A DNA stretch of 64,000 bases from Bradyrhizobium sp. CCBAU 53351 (GCF_015291745.1 NZ_CP030059.1:3499501-3563500); one strand, 5' to 3'; positions 37,601 to 49,231 are shown, numbered from the stretch's first letter. Numbers and translations are program-made. Notes: generated by a model not told the origin, from the letters alone.

Positions 37601-37834
37601 ATGGGTTCACTGAGCATTTGGCACTGGATCCTGGTGATCGCAGTGGTCCTGCTGCTGTTCGGCCGCGGCAAGATTTCGGATCTGATGGGCGACGTGGCGC
37701 AGGGCATCAAGGCGTTCAAGAAGGGCATGCAGGACGACGACAAGCCCGCCGAAAAGCCGGAGCCGGCCAAGTCGATCGAGCACAATGGTGCACCGACCGC
37801 GGCGCGGTCCGACGTCGGCAGCAAGGCCGTCTGA
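37601..37834 (+). CDS. tatA: Twin-arginine translocase subunit TatA
   Basis: TatA forms the pore of the folded-protein export system. The 77-residue protein has the single N-terminal helix ([17 protein letters not shown]), the FGRGKI hinge and the amphipathic helix [17 protein letters not shown], followed by a charged tail. GGAGG precedes the ATG. Confidence 0.95.
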   Translation: MGSLSIWHWILVIAVVLLLFGRGKISDLMGDVAQGIKAFKKGMQDDDKPAEKPEPAKSIEHNGAPTAARSDVGSKAV

Positions 37835-37942
37835 GCCGAAAGAAGCACGCGAGAGGCGGCTAGCCGCCCCGGTCCTGCGCGCAAGGGATTGGGCCGGTTG
37901 CGGCGTCGCGTGAGTTGCGGCTTGGCGTGAACGGAAGACTTC

Positions 37943-38452
37943 ATGTTCGACATCGGGTGGAGTGAACTGGTCCTCATCGGGGTCGTGGCCCTGATCGCCA
38001 TCGGCCCGAAAGAGCTGCCGGGCGTGCTGCGCATGGTCGGGCAGTGGATGGGCAAGGCGCGCAAGATGGCCGCCGAATTCCAGGGCCAGTTCCAGGAAGC
38101 GATGCGCGAGGCCGAGATGGCCGACCTCAAGAAGAGTTTTGACGAGGTCAAGGAAGCCGCCACCGGCTTCAATCCGCTGACTTCGCTGCAGAAGGACGTC
38201 AGCGACGCGCTCCGCGTCGATGCGCTGGACAAGCCGGCGGAGACGACCACGACGACGGCGGTTGAACCGCCGACGACGCCCACCACCCCGGAGGCCCCGA
38301 CGCCCGCGACCTTCATGGAAGCCGAGGCGCATGCGGCGGCCAACGAGCCGCTGGCCATCACCCGTGAGGTCGAGCAGGCCAAGGTTGCGCAGGACACTGT
38401 CGCTCAAGACACCGCGCCATCCGAAGCGATCAAGGACGCCAAAGCGTCATGA
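37943..38452 (+). CDS. tatB: Twin-arginine translocase subunit TatB
   Basis: TatB works with TatC in receiving twin-arginine signal peptides. The 169-residue protein starts [18 protein letters not shown], with the conserved glutamate and the IGPKELP hinge, followed by a long amphipathic helix and a Thr/Pro/Ala-rich tail. It overlaps tatC by 4 bases. Confidence 0.95.
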   Translation: MFDIGWSELVLIGVVALIAIGPKELPGVLRMVGQWMGKARKMAAEFQGQFQEAMREAEMADLKKSFDEVKEAATGFNPLTSLQKDVSDALRVDALDKPAETTTTTAVEPPTTPTTPEAPTPATFMEAEAHAAANEPLAITREVEQAKVAQDTVAQDTAPSEAIKDAKAS

Positions 38453-39261
38453 CCGACGCCGATATCGAGGCCAGCAAAGCCCCGCTGATGGACCATCTGA
38501 TCGAGCTGCGCTCGCGGCTGATCAAGGCGCTGCTCGGCTTCGGCATCGCATTCATCTTCTGCTTCTTCTTCGCCAAGCAGATCTTCAACGTGCTGGTCTG
38601 GCCCTATGTCCTGGCCGTCGGCGATCCCGCGAACGCCAAGCTCATTTACACCGCGTTCCTGGAATATTTCATCACCCAGCTGAAGCTGGCGATGTTCGGC
38701 GCGGCCTTCATCTCGTTCCCGCTCGTGGCGGGACAGATCTACATGTTCGTGGCGCCCGGGCTCTACAAGCACGAGAAGCAGGCTTTCCTGCCCTACCTGG
38801 TCGCGACGCCGTTCTTCTTCGTGCTGGGCGCGGCGCTGGTCTATTTCGTCGTGTTCCCGATGCTGGCGCGCTTCTCGCTGGGCATGCAGCAGCTCGGCAG
38901 CGACGAGACCGCAAAGATCGAGCTATTGCCGAAGGTCGGCGAATATCTGTCGCTGATGATGTCGCTGATCTTCGCCTTCGGGATTGCCTTCCAGCTTCCG
39001 GTGATCCTGACGCTGCTCGGGCGGATCGGCATCGTCACCTCGAAGATGCTGCGCGAGAAGCGGCGCTATTTCATCGTCATCGCCTTCGTCATCGCGGCCG
39101 TGCTAACGCCACCCGACGTGATCAGCCAGTGCTCGCTCGCGATTCCGCTGATGGCGCTCTATGAGGGCTCGATCATCGCGGTAGCCATGGTGGAGAAGAA
39201 GGCGGCCGCTGCTGCGCAGTCCGGCACCGACGTATCGACGCCGGCCAATCCGGCGGAGTAG
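38449..39261 (+). CDS. tatC: Twin-arginine translocase subunit TatC
   Basis: TatC is the six-helix receptor of the Tat system. The 270-residue protein has [17 protein letters not shown] at the N-terminus, the periplasmic loop with [17 protein letters not shown], and [15 protein letters not shown] near the end. It is the last gene of the tatABC operon; a palindromic repeat follows. Confidence 0.97.
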   Translation: MTDADIEASKAPLMDHLIELRSRLIKALLGFGIAFIFCFFFAKQIFNVLVWPYVLAVGDPANAKLIYTAFLEYFITQLKLAMFGAAFISFPLVAGQIYMFVAPGLYKHEKQAFLPYLVATPFFFVLGAALVYFVVFPMLARFSLGMQQLGSDETAKIELLPKVGEYLSLMMSLIFAFGIAFQLPVILTLLGRIGIVTSKMLREKRRYFIVIAFVIAAVLTPPDVISQCSLAIPLMALYEGSIIAVAMVEKKAAAAAQSGTDVSTPANPAE

Positions 39262-39303
39262 GGCCCTTTTCGCTCTATCATCGCGCCGCTCAGCCCTTGA
39301 TTC

Positions 39304-40731
<1,428 letters not shown>

Positions 40732-40850
40732 AGCGTTTTCGAGCGAAGTGGATACCGGCTCGCGTCAGGAAAACGCGTCAGCCAAGAATCGCGTTGCGAA
40801 GATCGGGCGGCCGGATATCCTGCCGGCCCCGCAACGCGAACCCACCGTTC

Positions 40851-41213
40851 ATGGCCTTGCACCGCGACATCTTCTGGGTCGGCAGACAATGGGCGGTGAC
40901 CGGTGCCGGCATTCAGGCCGTCGATCAGCGCCTGCGCGGCGTACTCGATATCGACATCGCGCGGCTCTGGGACGACCGTCTCGTGCAGAGCCGGCGGGCC
41001 AAGCCCGGCGTGAATGCCGCTGATTTCGACAAGGCGCTGACGATGGCGCGTGAACGCTTTCCGCAGGCGCCGGAGGTAAATTCGCTGGTTGCGCAATTGG
41101 AGGCGCTCGGCGTGATCGAGGCCCCCGTCGTCAGTCCGGCCGTCCCGGCGATGCAGCTGCGCGCGGAGGGCCGGCTCGCGCGCTTCCTGCCGCAATGGCG
41201 CATCCGCCGCTGA
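40851..41213 (+). CDS. Conserved hypothetical protein between serS and surE
   Basis: This 120-residue protein (MALHRDIFWVGRQWAVTGAG...) has no signal peptide, membrane segment or catalytic motif that I recognise. The N-terminus looks globular and the C-terminus ends with basic residues (LARFLPQWRIRR). The ATG was chosen because upstream in-frame codons overlap the end of serS in a different frame. I recall it only as a hypothetical protein of Bradyrhizobium and relatives. Confidence 0.65.
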   Translation: MALHRDIFWVGRQWAVTGAGIQAVDQRLRGVLDIDIARLWDDRLVQSRRAKPGVNAADFDKALTMARERFPQAPEVNSLVAQLEALGVIEAPVVSPAVPAMQLRAEGRLARFLPQWRIRR

Positions 41214-41317
41214 CAGGGCAGGGAACCTGCCGCCGGACCGCAATCGCCCGGTTTGCCTGATCGGCCCCAGCCGGATAAGACGGCTCAGACCCCGCTGTTC
41301 TGGAATCGACCCTTCGC

Positions 41318-42085
41318 ATGCGCATCCTCTGCACCAATGACGACGGCATCCACGCTCCCGGCCTCAAGGTCGTGGAGGAGATCGCGCGAGCATTGTCCGA
41401 CGACGTCTGGGTGGTGGCGCCCGAGCTCGACCAGTCCGGCGTGTCGCACTCGCTGTCGCTGAACGATCCGCTGCGCTTGCGCGAGGTCGGGCCCCGGCAT
41501 TTTGCCGTGCGCGGCACGCCGACCGACTGCGTCATCATGGGCGCGCGCCATATCTTGGGGCCCAAGCTGCCCGACATCGTGCTGTCCGGGGTCAACAAGG
41601 GCCGCAACGTCGCCGAGGACGTGGTCTATTCCGGCACCATCGCCGGCGCGTTGGAGGGTACGATCCTTGGCCTGCCGTCGTTCGCCCTGTCGCAGGAGTT
41701 CAGCGTCGAGACCCGCGAACGGCCGCCGTGGGACACCGCGCGCAAGTTCGGGCCCGACATCCTGCGCAAGGTGATTGCCGCGGGCATCCCGAAGGATACC
41801 GTCATCAACGTCAACTTCCCGTCCTGCGCGCCGGAGGATGTGCTCGGCATCCGCGTCACGCGCCAGGGCAAGCGCAATCTCGGATTCCTGCGGATCGACG
41901 AGCGCAAGGACGGGCGCGGCAATCCCTATTTCTGGATAGGCTTCGAGCGCGCCGCGATGATGGACACGCCGGCAGACGGTACCGATCTCGCCGCGCTTCG
42001 CGAGCGCTATGTCTCGGTCACGCCGCTCAGGCTCGACCGCACCAACGAGGCGTTTTCGGAAGAGCTCAGCGCGACGCTGAAATAA
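41318..42085 (+). CDS. surE: 5'/3'-nucleotidase SurE
   Basis: SurE dephosphorylates nucleoside monophosphates and short polyphosphates. The 255-residue protein starts MRILCTNDDGIHAPGL with the two metal-binding aspartates, followed by APELDQSGVSHSLS and SGVNKGRNVAEDVVYSGTIAGALEG. The surE-pcm-nlpD order that follows (interrupted by a minus-strand receiver gene) is classic in proteobacteria. Confidence 0.96.
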   Translation: MRILCTNDDGIHAPGLKVVEEIARALSDDVWVVAPELDQSGVSHSLSLNDPLRLREVGPRHFAVRGTPTDCVIMGARHILGPKLPDIVLSGVNKGRNVAEDVVYSGTIAGALEGTILGLPSFALSQEFSVETRERPPWDTARKFGPDILRKVIAAGIPKDTVINVNFPSCAPEDVLGIRVTRQGKRNLGFLRIDERKDGRGNPYFWIGFERAAMMDTPADGTDLAALRERYVSVTPLRLDRTNEAFSEELSATLK

Positions 42086-42097
42086 CGGCCATCCGGG

Positions 42098-42481
42098 TTA
42101 CGGAATTTCCCTAGCGCCGCGGAGCGCGGCTTCGATGGTCTTGCCAAGCGCGTCGAGCTGAAACGGCTTCTGCAGCGCCGGCCGGTCGCGGTACTGCTCG
42201 GGCAGGCCGGAGGAGCCGTAGCCGGTGGCGAAGATGAACGGGCAGCCCTTGGCCTTGATCACGTCGGCGACCGGCGAGATGACCTTGCCGTTGACGTTGA
42301 CGTCGAGAATGGCGATGTCGAATTCGGTCACCTGGGCAAGCCGCATCGCCTCGTTGATGTCGCCGGCCTCGGCTGCGACCTTGTAGCCGAGCTCCTCGAG
42401 CATGTCCGCGACCATCATCCTGATCATCACCTCGTCCTCGACGAGGAATACAGAGCGGCCGGAAAGCCCTGTCGCGGTCAT
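42098..42481 (-). CDS. Single-domain response regulator inserted between surE and pcm
   Basis: The 127-residue protein is a lone receiver domain: VFLVEDEVMIRMMVADM, phospho-acceptor D60 in IAILDVNVNG, FIFATGYGSSG and the lysine in ALQKPFQLD. It is of the type often paired with HWE/HisKA2 kinases in alphaproteobacteria, though no kinase is adjacent. The ATG with AAGGAC upstream was chosen; earlier in-frame ATGs lack a ribosome site. Its orientation is opposite to its neighbours. Confidence 0.85.
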   Translation of the reverse strand: MTATGLSGRSVFLVEDEVMIRMMVADMLEELGYKVAAEAGDINEAMRLAQVTEFDIAILDVNVNGKVISPVADVIKAKGCPFIFATGYGSSGLPEQYRDRPALQKPFQLDALGKTIEAALRGAREIP

Positions 42482-42710
42482 GGTTGAGTCCTTGCCCATT
42501 GCCAAAAACGTTCGCAGATAACACGAATTGACGCAATGCGCGTTTCGATCAATGGGGGCCTGAAAATGGTCATCGCAGCTCGTCCGTGGCAAGCCTATTT
42601 GTGGTCAAATGCTTCGCTCGAAGGCTATCATGAGTTCCTTGAGCAGGAACACGATTCTGGGGCCCGGGGCTTGATGTCCAACGGGCTCGCCTAGACAGCA
42701 TAAGCAGGCA

Positions 42711-43361
42711 ATGACCTCCTATCAGCACCCGCCGGAAAAGATGATGTTTCAGCTCACGCTGAGGCGTCGGGGCATCAGCGACCAGGCGGTGCTGCGAACC
42801 ATGGAGGCGGTGCCGCGCGAGCAATTCGTCGACGAGGCTGATCGCGAGGTCGCTTACCGCGACAGTGCGCTGCCGATCGCCTGTGGGCAGACCATCAGCC
42901 AGCCCTTCGTCGTGGCCTACATGACCGAGCAGCTGCAGCTCCAGAAGCAGCACCGCGTGCTCGAGATCGGGGCGGGTTCCGGCTATCAGGCGGCCGTGCT
43001 GTCGCGGCTCGCCGGCCAGGTCCTGACGGTCGAGCGCTATCGCAAGCTTGCGGACACGGCACGCGCCAGGCTCGAAAAGCTCGGCTGCCACAATGTCGAG
43101 GTGATGCTTGGGGACGGTCTCAACCTGCCGCCCAATATCGGCCCGTTCGATCGCATCATTGTCACTGCTGCGATGGAGCAGATTCCGGAGAATCTGGTCG
43201 AGCGGCTGGAGGTTGGCGGCATCCTGATCGCGCCGGTCGGCCCGCATCAGGGCGTGCAGACCCTGGTGCGCCTGACCCGCGGCGCAGCCGGCATCGAGCG
43301 CAAGGAACTCGTCGAGGTCCGCTTCGTGCCGGCGCTCCCCGGGGTGGCGCGGGAGCTGTAG
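42711..43361 (+). CDS. pcm: Protein-L-isoaspartate O-methyltransferase
   Basis: Pcm repairs isomerised aspartate residues using S-adenosylmethionine. The 216-residue protein has [24 protein letters not shown], the SAM motif [20 protein letters not shown], and [21 protein letters not shown]. It sits between surE and an NlpD-like gene, as in many proteobacteria. Confidence 0.96.
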   Translation: MTSYQHPPEKMMFQLTLRRRGISDQAVLRTMEAVPREQFVDEADREVAYRDSALPIACGQTISQPFVVAYMTEQLQLQKQHRVLEIGAGSGYQAAVLSRLAGQVLTVERYRKLADTARARLEKLGCHNVEVMLGDGLNLPPNIGPFDRIIVTAAMEQIPENLVERLEVGGILIAPVGPHQGVQTLVRLTRGAAGIERKELVEVRFVPALPGVAREL

Positions 43362-43470
43362 AATTCCGGATCGGCTGTGCCGCCAACATCTTATTGGGAG
43401 GGTTAAGCCGTTATTTACTCGGCGCGTGTTTACTTAAAACACCAGTTCTGTTGCGTACGAGTGAGTAACC

Positions 43471-44865
43471 ATGTCCGCTGTCGCCGAGTTGCTTTACTCG
43501 CGCCGCGTGCCGCAGGTCGCGGTGCTGGCGCTGATTTCCTTCAGCTTCGCAGGGTGCAGCGCCGACATGTCGTCGCGGCTGTCCCAGTCGAACTTCTCCA
43601 ATCCCTTCGCGTCGGACCAGACCGGCTCGGTGCAGCATGCGCCGCCGCCGCAGCCTCGTGAGCTGCCGCAATATGCGCGGCCGCAGACCCAGTCCGGCTA
43701 TTATCAGTCGCAGCCCTTGCCGCCGCCGGCGGTGTCCGCGCCGCAATCCTATCCCGTTGCCGCAGGTGGAGGGGTGTCCGGAGGCGGGCGCGGTGTCAGC
43801 TCCTACGCGCCCCCGGCGCAGCCGCATCTGGAGACCACGGCCACCGTGCCGCCGCGCTCTGTTGCGGCCGCTCAGCCGACCGGCGGGACCAAGATCATCG
43901 TCGGGACCAGCGACACGCTCGACGTGCTCGCCAAGCGCTATCACGTCACGCCGCAGGCGATCCTTGCCGCCAACGGCTACAAGGGTCCGCGCGCGCTTTC
44001 GCCTGGCCAGCAGCTGATCATTCCGCATCCGGCCACAGCCGCTGCGCCGGCGATGGCCCCGGTCGCGGCAGCTCCCGCGATGGCGCCTGCTGCGAAGCCG
44101 GTTGCCGCCATGGCGGCGCCGTCGAGCACCCACTTCGTCAATCATGGTGACACGCTCGCCAGCATTGCCCGCAAGAACCATATCTCGTCGGCCGAGCTTG
44201 CCCGCGCCAACGGTCTCGATCCATCGGCCAAGCTCAAGCTCGGCACCAAGCTGAATGTGCCGGGCGCAAAGACCGCTGCCGTCGCGGCGCCGGTTGCCGC
44301 AGCTCCGGTCGCACATGCTCCGGTGGCTGGCACGCTGCAGCCCGTTGCTGCCGCTTCCGCGCCCGTCACGAAGATGGCCGCAGCCGGCGCACCCGTGCAG
44401 AGCGCACGCCTCGCCCAGGCCACCACCACGATCGAAGAGAAGCCCGCCGAGGCCCCGGCGAAGGCTGCGGAGACCACCAGCGCGCTGCCGACCTTCCGCT
44501 GGCCGGTGCGCGGCAAGGTGGTCACGAGCTACGGCGCCAAGACCAACGGCAAGTCCAATGACGGCATCAATCTCGCGGTGCCCGAGGGGACGCCCGTCAA
44601 GGCGGCCGAAGATGGCGTCGTTGCCTATTCCGGCAACGAGCTGAAAGGTTACGGCAATCTGGTCCTGGTTCGGCACTCCAACGGCTACGTCACCGCATAT
44701 GCCCATGCGAGTGAGCTGATGGTGAAGCGCGGCGATACCATCAAGCGCGGTCAGGTCATTGCCAAGTCGGGTCAATCCGGAGAGGTGGCGTCGCCGCAGC
44801 TCCACTTCGAGATCCGCAAGGGATCGAGCCCGGTTGACCCGCTTCAATTCCTGAACGGGGCGTGA
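43471..44865 (+). CDS. NlpD-like LysM/M23 lipoprotein, probably a non-catalytic amidase activator
   Basis: NlpD-type proteins bind peptidoglycan and activate amidases at division sites. The 464-residue protein has a lipoprotein signal (VLALISFSFAGC), two LysM domains (about 139-186 and 219-265) in a Pro/Ala-rich chain, and a C-terminal M23 domain (about 340-460). Key M23 residues are replaced: the usual HxxxD text reads NDGINLA and the last HxH reads LHFEIR, as in E. coli NlpD, so it is probably inactive. The surE-pcm context supports the call. Confidence 0.88.
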   Translation: MSAVAELLYSRRVPQVAVLALISFSFAGCSADMSSRLSQSNFSNPFASDQTGSVQHAPPPQPRELPQYARPQTQSGYYQSQPLPPPAVSAPQSYPVAAGGGVSGGGRGVSSYAPPAQPHLETTATVPPRSVAAAQPTGGTKIIVGTSDTLDVLAKRYHVTPQAILAANGYKGPRALSPGQQLIIPHPATAAAPAMAPVAAAPAMAPAAKPVAAMAAPSSTHFVNHGDTLASIARKNHISSAELARANGLDPSAKLKLGTKLNVPGAKTAAVAAPVAAAPVAHAPVAGTLQPVAAASAPVTKMAAAGAPVQSARLAQATTTIEEKPAEAPAKAAETTSALPTFRWPVRGKVVTSYGAKTNGKSNDGINLAVPEGTPVKAAEDGVVAYSGNELKGYGNLVLVRHSNGYVTAYAHASELMVKRGDTIKRGQVIAKSGQSGEVASPQLHFEIRKGSSPVDPLQFLNGA

Positions 44866-44893
44866 GGCGCCGCCAAATTGTCGCTCGTCAATA

Positions 44894-44923
44894 ATCGCCC
44901 GCGAAAGCGGGCGATCTCGTTTT
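44894..44923 (+). terminator. Intrinsic terminator after the NlpD-like gene
   Basis: ATCGCCCGC-GAAA-GCGGGCGAT is a perfect 9-base stem with a GNRA-type loop, followed by CTCGTTTT. It lies about 28 bases after the plus-strand stop and before the end of the convergent ATPase gene. Confidence 0.8.
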
Positions 44924-44939
44924 GGGTCGACGGCTTCCG

Positions 44940-45932
44940 CTAGTTCGTCTTCAGTTTGACACCTAGCCGGCCCGCCAGTTCCTGCACGAACTGCCAGGCG
45001 ACGCGGCCCGAGCGGGAGCCGCGGGTGGTCGACCATTCCAGTGCCTCGCGCTCCAGCGCCTCGTCGCCGGCCTCAACGCCGAAATGGCTGCAATAGCCCC
45101 GCACCATGGCGAGGTATTCGTCCTGGCTGCAGCGGTGGAAGCCGAGCCAGAGGCCGAAGCGATCGGACAGCGACACCTTCTCCTCGACGGCTTCGCCGGG
45201 ATTGATCGCGGTCGAGCGCTCGTTCTCGATCATGTCGCGCGCCAGCAGATGGCGGCGGTTCGAGGTGGCGTAGAGGATGACGTTCTCGGGCCGGCCCTCG
45301 ATGCCGCCTTCGAGCACGGCCTTGAGCGATTTGTAGGACGCGTCGTTGCCGTCGAAGGAGAGGTCGTCGATGAACACGATGAAGCGGAAGCTGGCGTCGC
45401 GGAGCTTCTCCATCAGCATCGGCAGCGTCTCGATGTCCTCGCGGTGGATCTCGATCAGCTTCAGCCTGTTGGCGGCCTTGCGGTCGGCGTTGATGCTGGC
45501 ATGTGCGGCCTTCACCAGCGACGATTTGCCCATGCCGCGTGCGCCCCAGAGCAGGGCGTTGTTGGCGGGCAGGCCACCTGCGAAACGCTCGGTGTTCTCC
45601 ATCAGGATGTCGCGCATCCGGTCGATGCCCTTGAGCAGGAACAGCTCGACGCGGCTGACCCGCGGTACGGCCGCAAGGCGGCCGTCTGGGTGCCAGACAT
45701 AGGCGTCCGCGCGTTCGAACGACTCACGCGCGGCGGCCGGCTTGGCCTGGGCTGCGAGGTGCGCCGCAATGGTCTCCAGCGCGCGGACGATGCGCTCCTG
45801 GGAGAGGTCCGGGGCTGCCTTCACGGCCCCCTCGGGAGTCCCCTTGGGGCGTTTTGCCGCGACGCGGGCGGGCTTGCGGGCAGGGGTACGGGGGCCTTTG
45901 CCGGCCGGGCTTTTGGTTGGTTTTTGGGGCAT
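44940..45932 (-). CDS. DUF815-family AAA ATPase
   Basis: This 330-residue ATPase has a basic, Pro/Ala/Lys-rich N-terminus (about 1-45), then the Walker A motif LLWGARGMGKSSLVKAAHA and Walker B-type FIVFIDDLSF, and text such as NVILYATSNRRHLLARDM. It resembles the DUF815 group often annotated simply as ATP-binding protein; no specific function is known. The chosen start is the first ATG that avoids an upstream stretch unlike protein, immediately before the basic segment. Confidence 0.88.
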   Translation of the reverse strand: MPQKPTKSPAGKGPRTPARKPARVAAKRPKGTPEGAVKAAPDLSQERIVRALETIAAHLAAQAKPAAARESFERADAYVWHPDGRLAAVPRVSRVELFLLKGIDRMRDILMENTERFAGGLPANNALLWGARGMGKSSLVKAAHASINADRKAANRLKLIEIHREDIETLPMLMEKLRDASFRFIVFIDDLSFDGNDASYKSLKAVLEGGIEGRPENVILYATSNRRHLLARDMIENERSTAINPGEAVEEKVSLSDRFGLWLGFHRCSQDEYLAMVRGYCSHFGVEAGDEALEREALEWSTTRGSRSGRVAWQFVQELAGRLGVKLKTN

Positions 45933-46113
45933 GTCCGAAGTTCCTGAGAACGCAGCCTTATCGGGCCTGAGGGGCCGCCGCAAGGTGGCCAAATCGCCGG
46001 TCTGGCAGCGTTGCAATTGGGGCAATGGCCGCTATAGTCCGCGCGAATTTGACCGAGCCGGTCGCCTTTGAGGGCCTGACCGGCTTTCCCCCGTTCTCAC
46101 GAGGATCGTCCGA

Positions 46114-46488
46114 ATGCTGATTACCCCTGCGTATGCCCAGGCCGCGGGCGCCGGTGACACCAACAGCATGTTGATGTCGCTGCTGCCGTTCGCCCTGATC
46201 TTCGTGATCATGTACTTCCTGATTCTGCGTCCGCAGCAGAAGAAGGTCCGCGACCACGCCGACCTCGTGAAGAACATCCGCCGCGGCGACACCGTCGTGA
46301 CCTCGGGCGGCCTCGTCGGCAAGGTCACCAAGGTCGTCGACGACGACCAGATCGAGTTCGAGATTTCCGACGGCGTGCGGGTGCGCCAGATGCGCCAGAT
46401 GATCTCCGGGGTGCGCGCCAAGGGCGAGCCGGCGAAGGAATCCAAGGATAGCAAAGAAGCCGCCAAGGACGACGCTTCGTCGAAGTGA
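46114..46488 (+). CDS. yajC: Preprotein translocase subunit YajC
   Basis: YajC accompanies SecDF in the Sec holo-translocon. The 124-residue protein has one transmembrane helix (LLPFALIFVIMYFLILRP) followed by QQKKVRDHADLVKNIRRGDTV and the beta-rich YajC text VTSGGLVGKVTKV. It is followed by secD and secF, as usual. Confidence 0.95.
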   Translation: MLITPAYAQAAGAGDTNSMLMSLLPFALIFVIMYFLILRPQQKKVRDHADLVKNIRRGDTVVTSGGLVGKVTKVVDDDQIEFEISDGVRVRQMRQMISGVRAKGEPAKESKDSKEAAKDDASSK

Positions 46489-46535
46489 GCGCTTCCGCGA
46501 GTATCTCAAGTCTCCTGATCTGACAGGTCCAGTCG

Positions 46536-48140
46536 ATGTTGTATTTCACGCGGTGGAGGGCGCTCGGGATTATCCTGACGGCGCTGATCGTGTGCCTCTG
46601 CGCGATCCCGAACTTCTTCCCCGAGGCCCAGGTCAAGACCTGGCCGGCCTGGGCGCAGCGGCGCCTCGTGCTCGGCCTCGACCTCCAGGGCGGCTCCTAT
46701 CTGCTGCTCGAGGTCGATTCCAACTACGTGAAGAAGGAGCGGCTCGATCAGGTCCGCGACGACGTTCGACGGGCGCTGCGTGATGCCAAGATCGGCTTCA
46801 CTGGCGGCGTGGTCGTGCGCAACGACGCGGCCGAGGTTCGCATCACCAAGGAAACCGACGTCCAGGCTGCGCTCGCCAAGTTGCGCGAATTGTCTCAGCC
46901 GCTGGGCGGCCTGATGGGATCCAGCGGCCAACGCGACCTCGAGGTCAGCGATGCCGGCGGCGGGGTGATCCGTCTGACCGTCCCGCAGGCCGCAATGCTC
47001 GATCGTCTGCGCAAGACCATCGAGCAGTCGATCCAGATCGTCGAACGCCGCGTCAACGAGCTCGGCACCGTCGAGCCCGTGATCCAGCGCCAGGGCAATG
47101 ACCGCATCCTGGTGCAGGTCCCCGGCCTGCAGGATCCGACCCGCCTGAAGAAGCTGCTCGGCGAGACAGCGAAGATGGAATTCCGCATGGTCGACACGAC
47201 CGTGTCGCCGGACCAGGCGCAAGCGGGCAGGTTGCCGCCGGAATCCGAGCTGCTGATGAGCGCGTCGCCGCCACCGACGCCCTATGTGGTCAAGAAGCAG
47301 GTCCTGGTCGCCGGCGGCGACTTGATCGACGCCCAGGCGACCTTCGACCAGCGTACGAGCGAGCCGGTCGTCAGCTTCAAGTTCAATACCTCGGGCGCGC
47401 GCAAATTCTCGCAGGCCACGCAAGAGAATGTCGGGCTGCCCTTCGCGATCGTGCTCGACAACAAGGTGATCTCGGCGCCCCGGATCAACGAGCCGATCAC
47501 CGGCGGTCAGGGGCAGATCTCGGGCAGCTTCACGGTCCAGTCCGCCAACGATCTCGCGATCCTGATGCGCGCCGGCGCGCTGCCGGCCCCGCTCACGGTG
47601 GTCGAGGAGCGCACCGTCGGTCCGGGCCTCGGCCAGGACTCGATCGAGAAGGGCGAGCTGGCGGCTTACGTCGGCTCGATTCTCGTCGTCGTCTTCATGC
47701 TGCTGACCTACCGGCTGTTCGGCGTGTTCGCCAACATCGCGGTGGCCATCAACGTCGCCATGATCTTCGGCCTGCTGTCGCTGCTCAACGCCACGCTGAC
47801 GCTGCCCGGCATCGCCGGCATCGTGCTCACGGTCGGCATCGCGGTGGACTCCAACGTGCTGATCTACGAGCGTATTCGTGAGGAGCTGCGCGGCGGCCGC
47901 AACGCGATTTCGGCGATCGACGCCGGCTTCAAGCGGGCGCTGGCGACCATCCTCGATTCCAACATCACGACCTTCATTGCCGCCGCGGTGCTGTTCTACA
48001 TCGGCACCGGCCCGGTGCGCGGCTTCGCGGTGACGCTGGGCATCGGCATCATCACCACGGTGTTCACCGCCTTCACCATGACCCGGCTCATCGTCGCCGG
48101 CTGGGTGAGGTGGAAGCGGCCGCAGAGCGTGCCGATCTAG
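46536..48140 (+). CDS. secD: Protein translocase subunit SecD
   Basis: SecD uses the proton gradient to help protein export after SecA action. The 534-residue protein has an N-terminal helix, LVLGLDLQGGSYLLLEV, a large periplasmic domain (P1), and the RND-type C-terminal membrane part (VGPGLGQDSIEKGELAAYVGS, GIVLTVGIAVDSNVLIYERIREEL). It ends 11 bases before secF. Confidence 0.96.
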   Translation: MLYFTRWRALGIILTALIVCLCAIPNFFPEAQVKTWPAWAQRRLVLGLDLQGGSYLLLEVDSNYVKKERLDQVRDDVRRALRDAKIGFTGGVVVRNDAAEVRITKETDVQAALAKLRELSQPLGGLMGSSGQRDLEVSDAGGGVIRLTVPQAAMLDRLRKTIEQSIQIVERRVNELGTVEPVIQRQGNDRILVQVPGLQDPTRLKKLLGETAKMEFRMVDTTVSPDQAQAGRLPPESELLMSASPPPTPYVVKKQVLVAGGDLIDAQATFDQRTSEPVVSFKFNTSGARKFSQATQENVGLPFAIVLDNKVISAPRINEPITGGQGQISGSFTVQSANDLAILMRAGALPAPLTVVEERTVGPGLGQDSIEKGELAAYVGSILVVVFMLLTYRLFGVFANIAVAINVAMIFGLLSLLNATLTLPGIAGIVLTVGIAVDSNVLIYERIREELRGGRNAISAIDAGFKRALATILDSNITTFIAAAVLFYIGTGPVRGFAVTLGIGIITTVFTAFTMTRLIVAGWVRWKRPQSVPI

Positions 48141-48151
48141 GAGCTAAGACC

Positions 48152-49171
48152 GTGACACACTACGTTCTCATCGGGCTTGGCATCCTGATTGCCGTCCTCA
48201 CCGTGGTCGCCGCGCTCGGCGTGCTGCCGTCGCTGCGTATCGTCCCTGACGACACGCATTTCGATTTCACGCGCTTCCGCCGCATCAGCTTCCCGATCTC
48301 GGCGGCGCTCTCGATCATCGCGATTACGCTGTTCTTCACCCACGGGCTGAACCTCGGCATCGACTTCAAGGGCGGCACGCTGCTGGAGGTGAGGGCCAAG
48401 TCCGGCGCCGCCGACATCGCGGCGATGCGCACGACGCTGGACAGCTTGCGCCTTGGCGAAATCCAGCTTCAGCAGTTTGGCGGCCCCGAGAACGTCTTGA
48501 TCCGCGTCGCCGAACAGCCCGGCGGCGACAAGGCGCAGCAGGATGCCGTGCAGAAGGTGCGCACCGCCCTCGGCGATTCCATCGAATACCGCCGCGTCGA
48601 GGTGCTCGGTCCGCGCGTCGCCGGAGAGCTCTTGGCCTACGGCATGCTCGGCCTGATGCTCGCGATCATCGCGATCCTGGTCTATCTCTGGTTCCGGTTC
48701 GAATGGCAGTTCGCGCTGGGCGCCATGATCGCCAACGTGCACGACATCGTGCTGACGATCGGCTTCATGTCGATCAGCCAGGTCGATTTCGACCTGACCA
48801 GCATCGCCGCGCTTCTGACCATTCTGGGCTATTCGCTCAACGACACCGTCGTCATCTACGACCGTATCCGTGAAATGCTGCGTCGCTACAAGAAGATGCC
48901 GATGCCGCAGCTGCTCAACGAATCCATCAACTCGACGCTGTCGCGTTCGATCATCACCCACTTCACGGTGACGCTGGCGCTGCTGGCGCTGCTGTTGTTT
49001 GGCGGGCACGCCATCCACAGCTTCACCGCGGTGATGATGTTCGGCGTGGTGCTGGTCGGTACCTACACCTCGATCTTCATCGCTGCCCCGATCCTGATCT
49101 ATCTCGGCGTCGGTGAGCATCGCGAGGATGCGAAGGACGAGGCTCCGCCGGCGAAGAAAAGCAAGGCGTGA
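48152..49171 (+). CDS. secF: Protein translocase subunit SecF
   Basis: SecF pairs with SecD. The 339-residue protein has NLGIDFKGGTLLEV, LGPRVAGELLAYG and TILGYSLNDTVVIYDRIREMLR. The GTG start was chosen because the frame upstream overlaps secD; it gives an extra N-terminal helix (YVLIGLGILIAVLTVVAALG) before the usual first helix, a variant I associate with this bacterial group. Confidence 0.94.
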   Translation: MTHYVLIGLGILIAVLTVVAALGVLPSLRIVPDDTHFDFTRFRRISFPISAALSIIAITLFFTHGLNLGIDFKGGTLLEVRAKSGAADIAAMRTTLDSLRLGEIQLQQFGGPENVLIRVAEQPGGDKAQQDAVQKVRTALGDSIEYRRVEVLGPRVAGELLAYGMLGLMLAIIAILVYLWFRFEWQFALGAMIANVHDIVLTIGFMSISQVDFDLTSIAALLTILGYSLNDTVVIYDRIREMLRRYKKMPMPQLLNESINSTLSRSIITHFTVTLALLALLLFGGHAIHSFTAVMMFGVVLVGTYTSIFIAAPILIYLGVGEHREDAKDEAPPAKKSKA

Positions 49172-49231
49172 TCCGAACCGCATGTCCCCGCACGAGTTGG
49201 CGAGGGCAATAGGCTCATTCGGACGAAGCAC

